From Roseomonas alba (lineage in GTDB: Bacteria; Pseudomonadota; Alphaproteobacteria; Acetobacterales; Acetobacteraceae), in contig NZ_JAHYBZ010000005.1 of the NCBI RefSeq assembly GCF_019430885.1, positions 310,001-374,000 on the forward strand: 64,000 nt of DNA, in the 5' to 3' direction. Shown here one piece after another: positions 63,399 through 64,000 of the stretch. The first letter of the stretch is position 1; every line of letters begins with the position of its first letter. The position numbers and the translations under genes were made by a program. The notes below the pieces were generated by a model, which was not told the DNA's origin, did no database searches, and saw nothing but the letters and a program-made list of their open reading frames with translations.

Positions 63399-64000
63399 AT
63401 GCGTCGTGCGATTCTGGTTCTGCTGGGGCTCGCGGTTGTCACCGCGGTCGCCTTCTGGATGGCCGAGACGGGTGGGACCGTCGAGGTGCAGGTCGGCGAG
63501 GTCTGGATCGGCATCGGCCTGCCGATCGCGATTCTCGGCCTGGTCGTTGCCTATCTGGTGCTGCATGGCGGCTTCGCGGTGCTGCGGCATGTCCGCGGCA
63601 TGCCGCATCGCCGGCGCGCCGCGCGCTCCGCGAAGCGCCGCGCGGATGGCGACGCCGCGGTTACCCGTGCGCTGATCGCGCTGGCCGCCGGCACGGCGGA
63701 GGCCGCGCGGCTGGAGGTGCGCCGCGCCCGCCACCTGCTGGGCGATACGCCGCAGACCCTGCTGCTGGCCGCCGAGGCCGCGCGCCTGTCGGGACGGGAG
63801 GATATGGCCGCCGATGCCTTCAAGGCTCTGGCGGAACGGCCGGATGCCCGCTTCCTCGGCCTGCGCGGGCTGCTGCGCCAGGCCATGCAGCGGGAGGATT
63901 GGGAATCCGCTCATCGCCTGGCCAAGGAAGCCGAGGCCGCGCAGCCCGGCGCAGCCTGGCTGCGGGAGGAACGGCAGCTCCTCGCTTTGCGCACCCATGA
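63399..64000 (+). CDS. hemY: HemY-like protein, N-terminal part (runs off window)
   Basis: An ATG at 63399 opens a frame that continues without stop to the right edge; 200 codons are present. Two membrane helices (ILVLLGLAVVTAVAFWMAE, WIGIGLPIAILGLVVAYLVL) and a charged loop (PHRRRAARSAKRRADG) are followed by TPR-like helices (ARHLLGDTPQTLLLAAEAAR, LRGLLRQAMQREDWESAHRL). This is the HemY N-terminal domain of the heme operon, a membrane protein of uncertain biochemical role that is distinct from protoporphyrinogen oxidase. It follows the mitofilin-like gene by 12 bases. Confidence 0.88.
   Translation, partial: MRRAILVLLGLAVVTAVAFWMAETGGTVEVQVGEVWIGIGLPIAILGLVVAYLVLHGGFAVLRHVRGMPHRRRAARSAKRRADGDAAVTRALIALAAGTAEAARLEVRRARHLLGDTPQTLLLAAEAARLSGREDMAADAFKALAERPDARFLGLRGLLRQAMQREDWESAHRLAKEAEAAQPGAAWLREERQLLALRTH

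Overview
The window is high-GC chromosomal DNA from an alphaproteobacterium, most likely an Acetobacteraceae member of the Roseomonas type. The reasons are the GC-rich codon use, several tripartite-tricarboxylate (Bug/TctC) binding proteins, the hemC-hemD-mitofilin-like-hemY order, and a gpsA/rlmJ/tsaD block beside it. The genus is an inference from gene content, not a match.

Layout. 1-5.4 kb: the 3' end of a TPR protein, a tiny overlapping antisense gene, a flavin monooxygenase/FAD oxidoreductase/MaoC operon, an OsmC protein, and a small secreted protein with three GSGENxSV repeats. 5.7-6.8 kb: the C-terminal remnant of a large serine recombinase and tRNA-Gln(TTG). 7-14.2 kb: an RND efflux pump with a divergent TetR regulator and a clear inverted-repeat operator, a GNAT acetyltransferase, a LysR regulator and a frameshifted TctC remnant. 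14.5-21.2 kb: a polyamine-type ABC transporter (ATPase, Tat-exported binding protein, fused permease) in one operon with two NtaA/DszA-type flavin monooxygenases. 21.4-25 kb: HpaB-type hydroxylase, RidA and DUF1028 with a divergent LysR. 25-30.6 kb: histidine degradation (hutI, hutH, hutU) with divergent hutC.

30.6-46.4 kb is the most distinctive part. Two TctC receptors, an acyl-CoA ligase/thioesterase/quinone oxidoreductase operon, a GntR/HutC-type regulator, a seven-gene operon with two complete molybdenum-hydroxylase sets plus a dihydroxyphthalate-decarboxylase-like protein, and a PuuE-like polysaccharide deacetylase each have a copy of one palindrome, TAATGTC-N2-GACATTA, or a close variant in their upstream region. 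I infer one regulon for uptake and oxidative breakdown of an unidentified, probably heterocyclic or aromatic, acid.

46.5-64 kb is mostly housekeeping: an SUV3-like RNA helicase with an S4 protein, an MFS transporter, an Rnk-like factor, aconitase, ccmAB, gpsA, rlmJ, tsaD, hemC, hemD, a mitofilin-like membrane protein and the start of hemY. Gaps throughout the window carry a dispersed family of facing inverted repeats (five sites), and a 144-bp MITE-like element begins on the hemC stop codon. No CRISPR array, rRNA or intact insertion sequence was seen.
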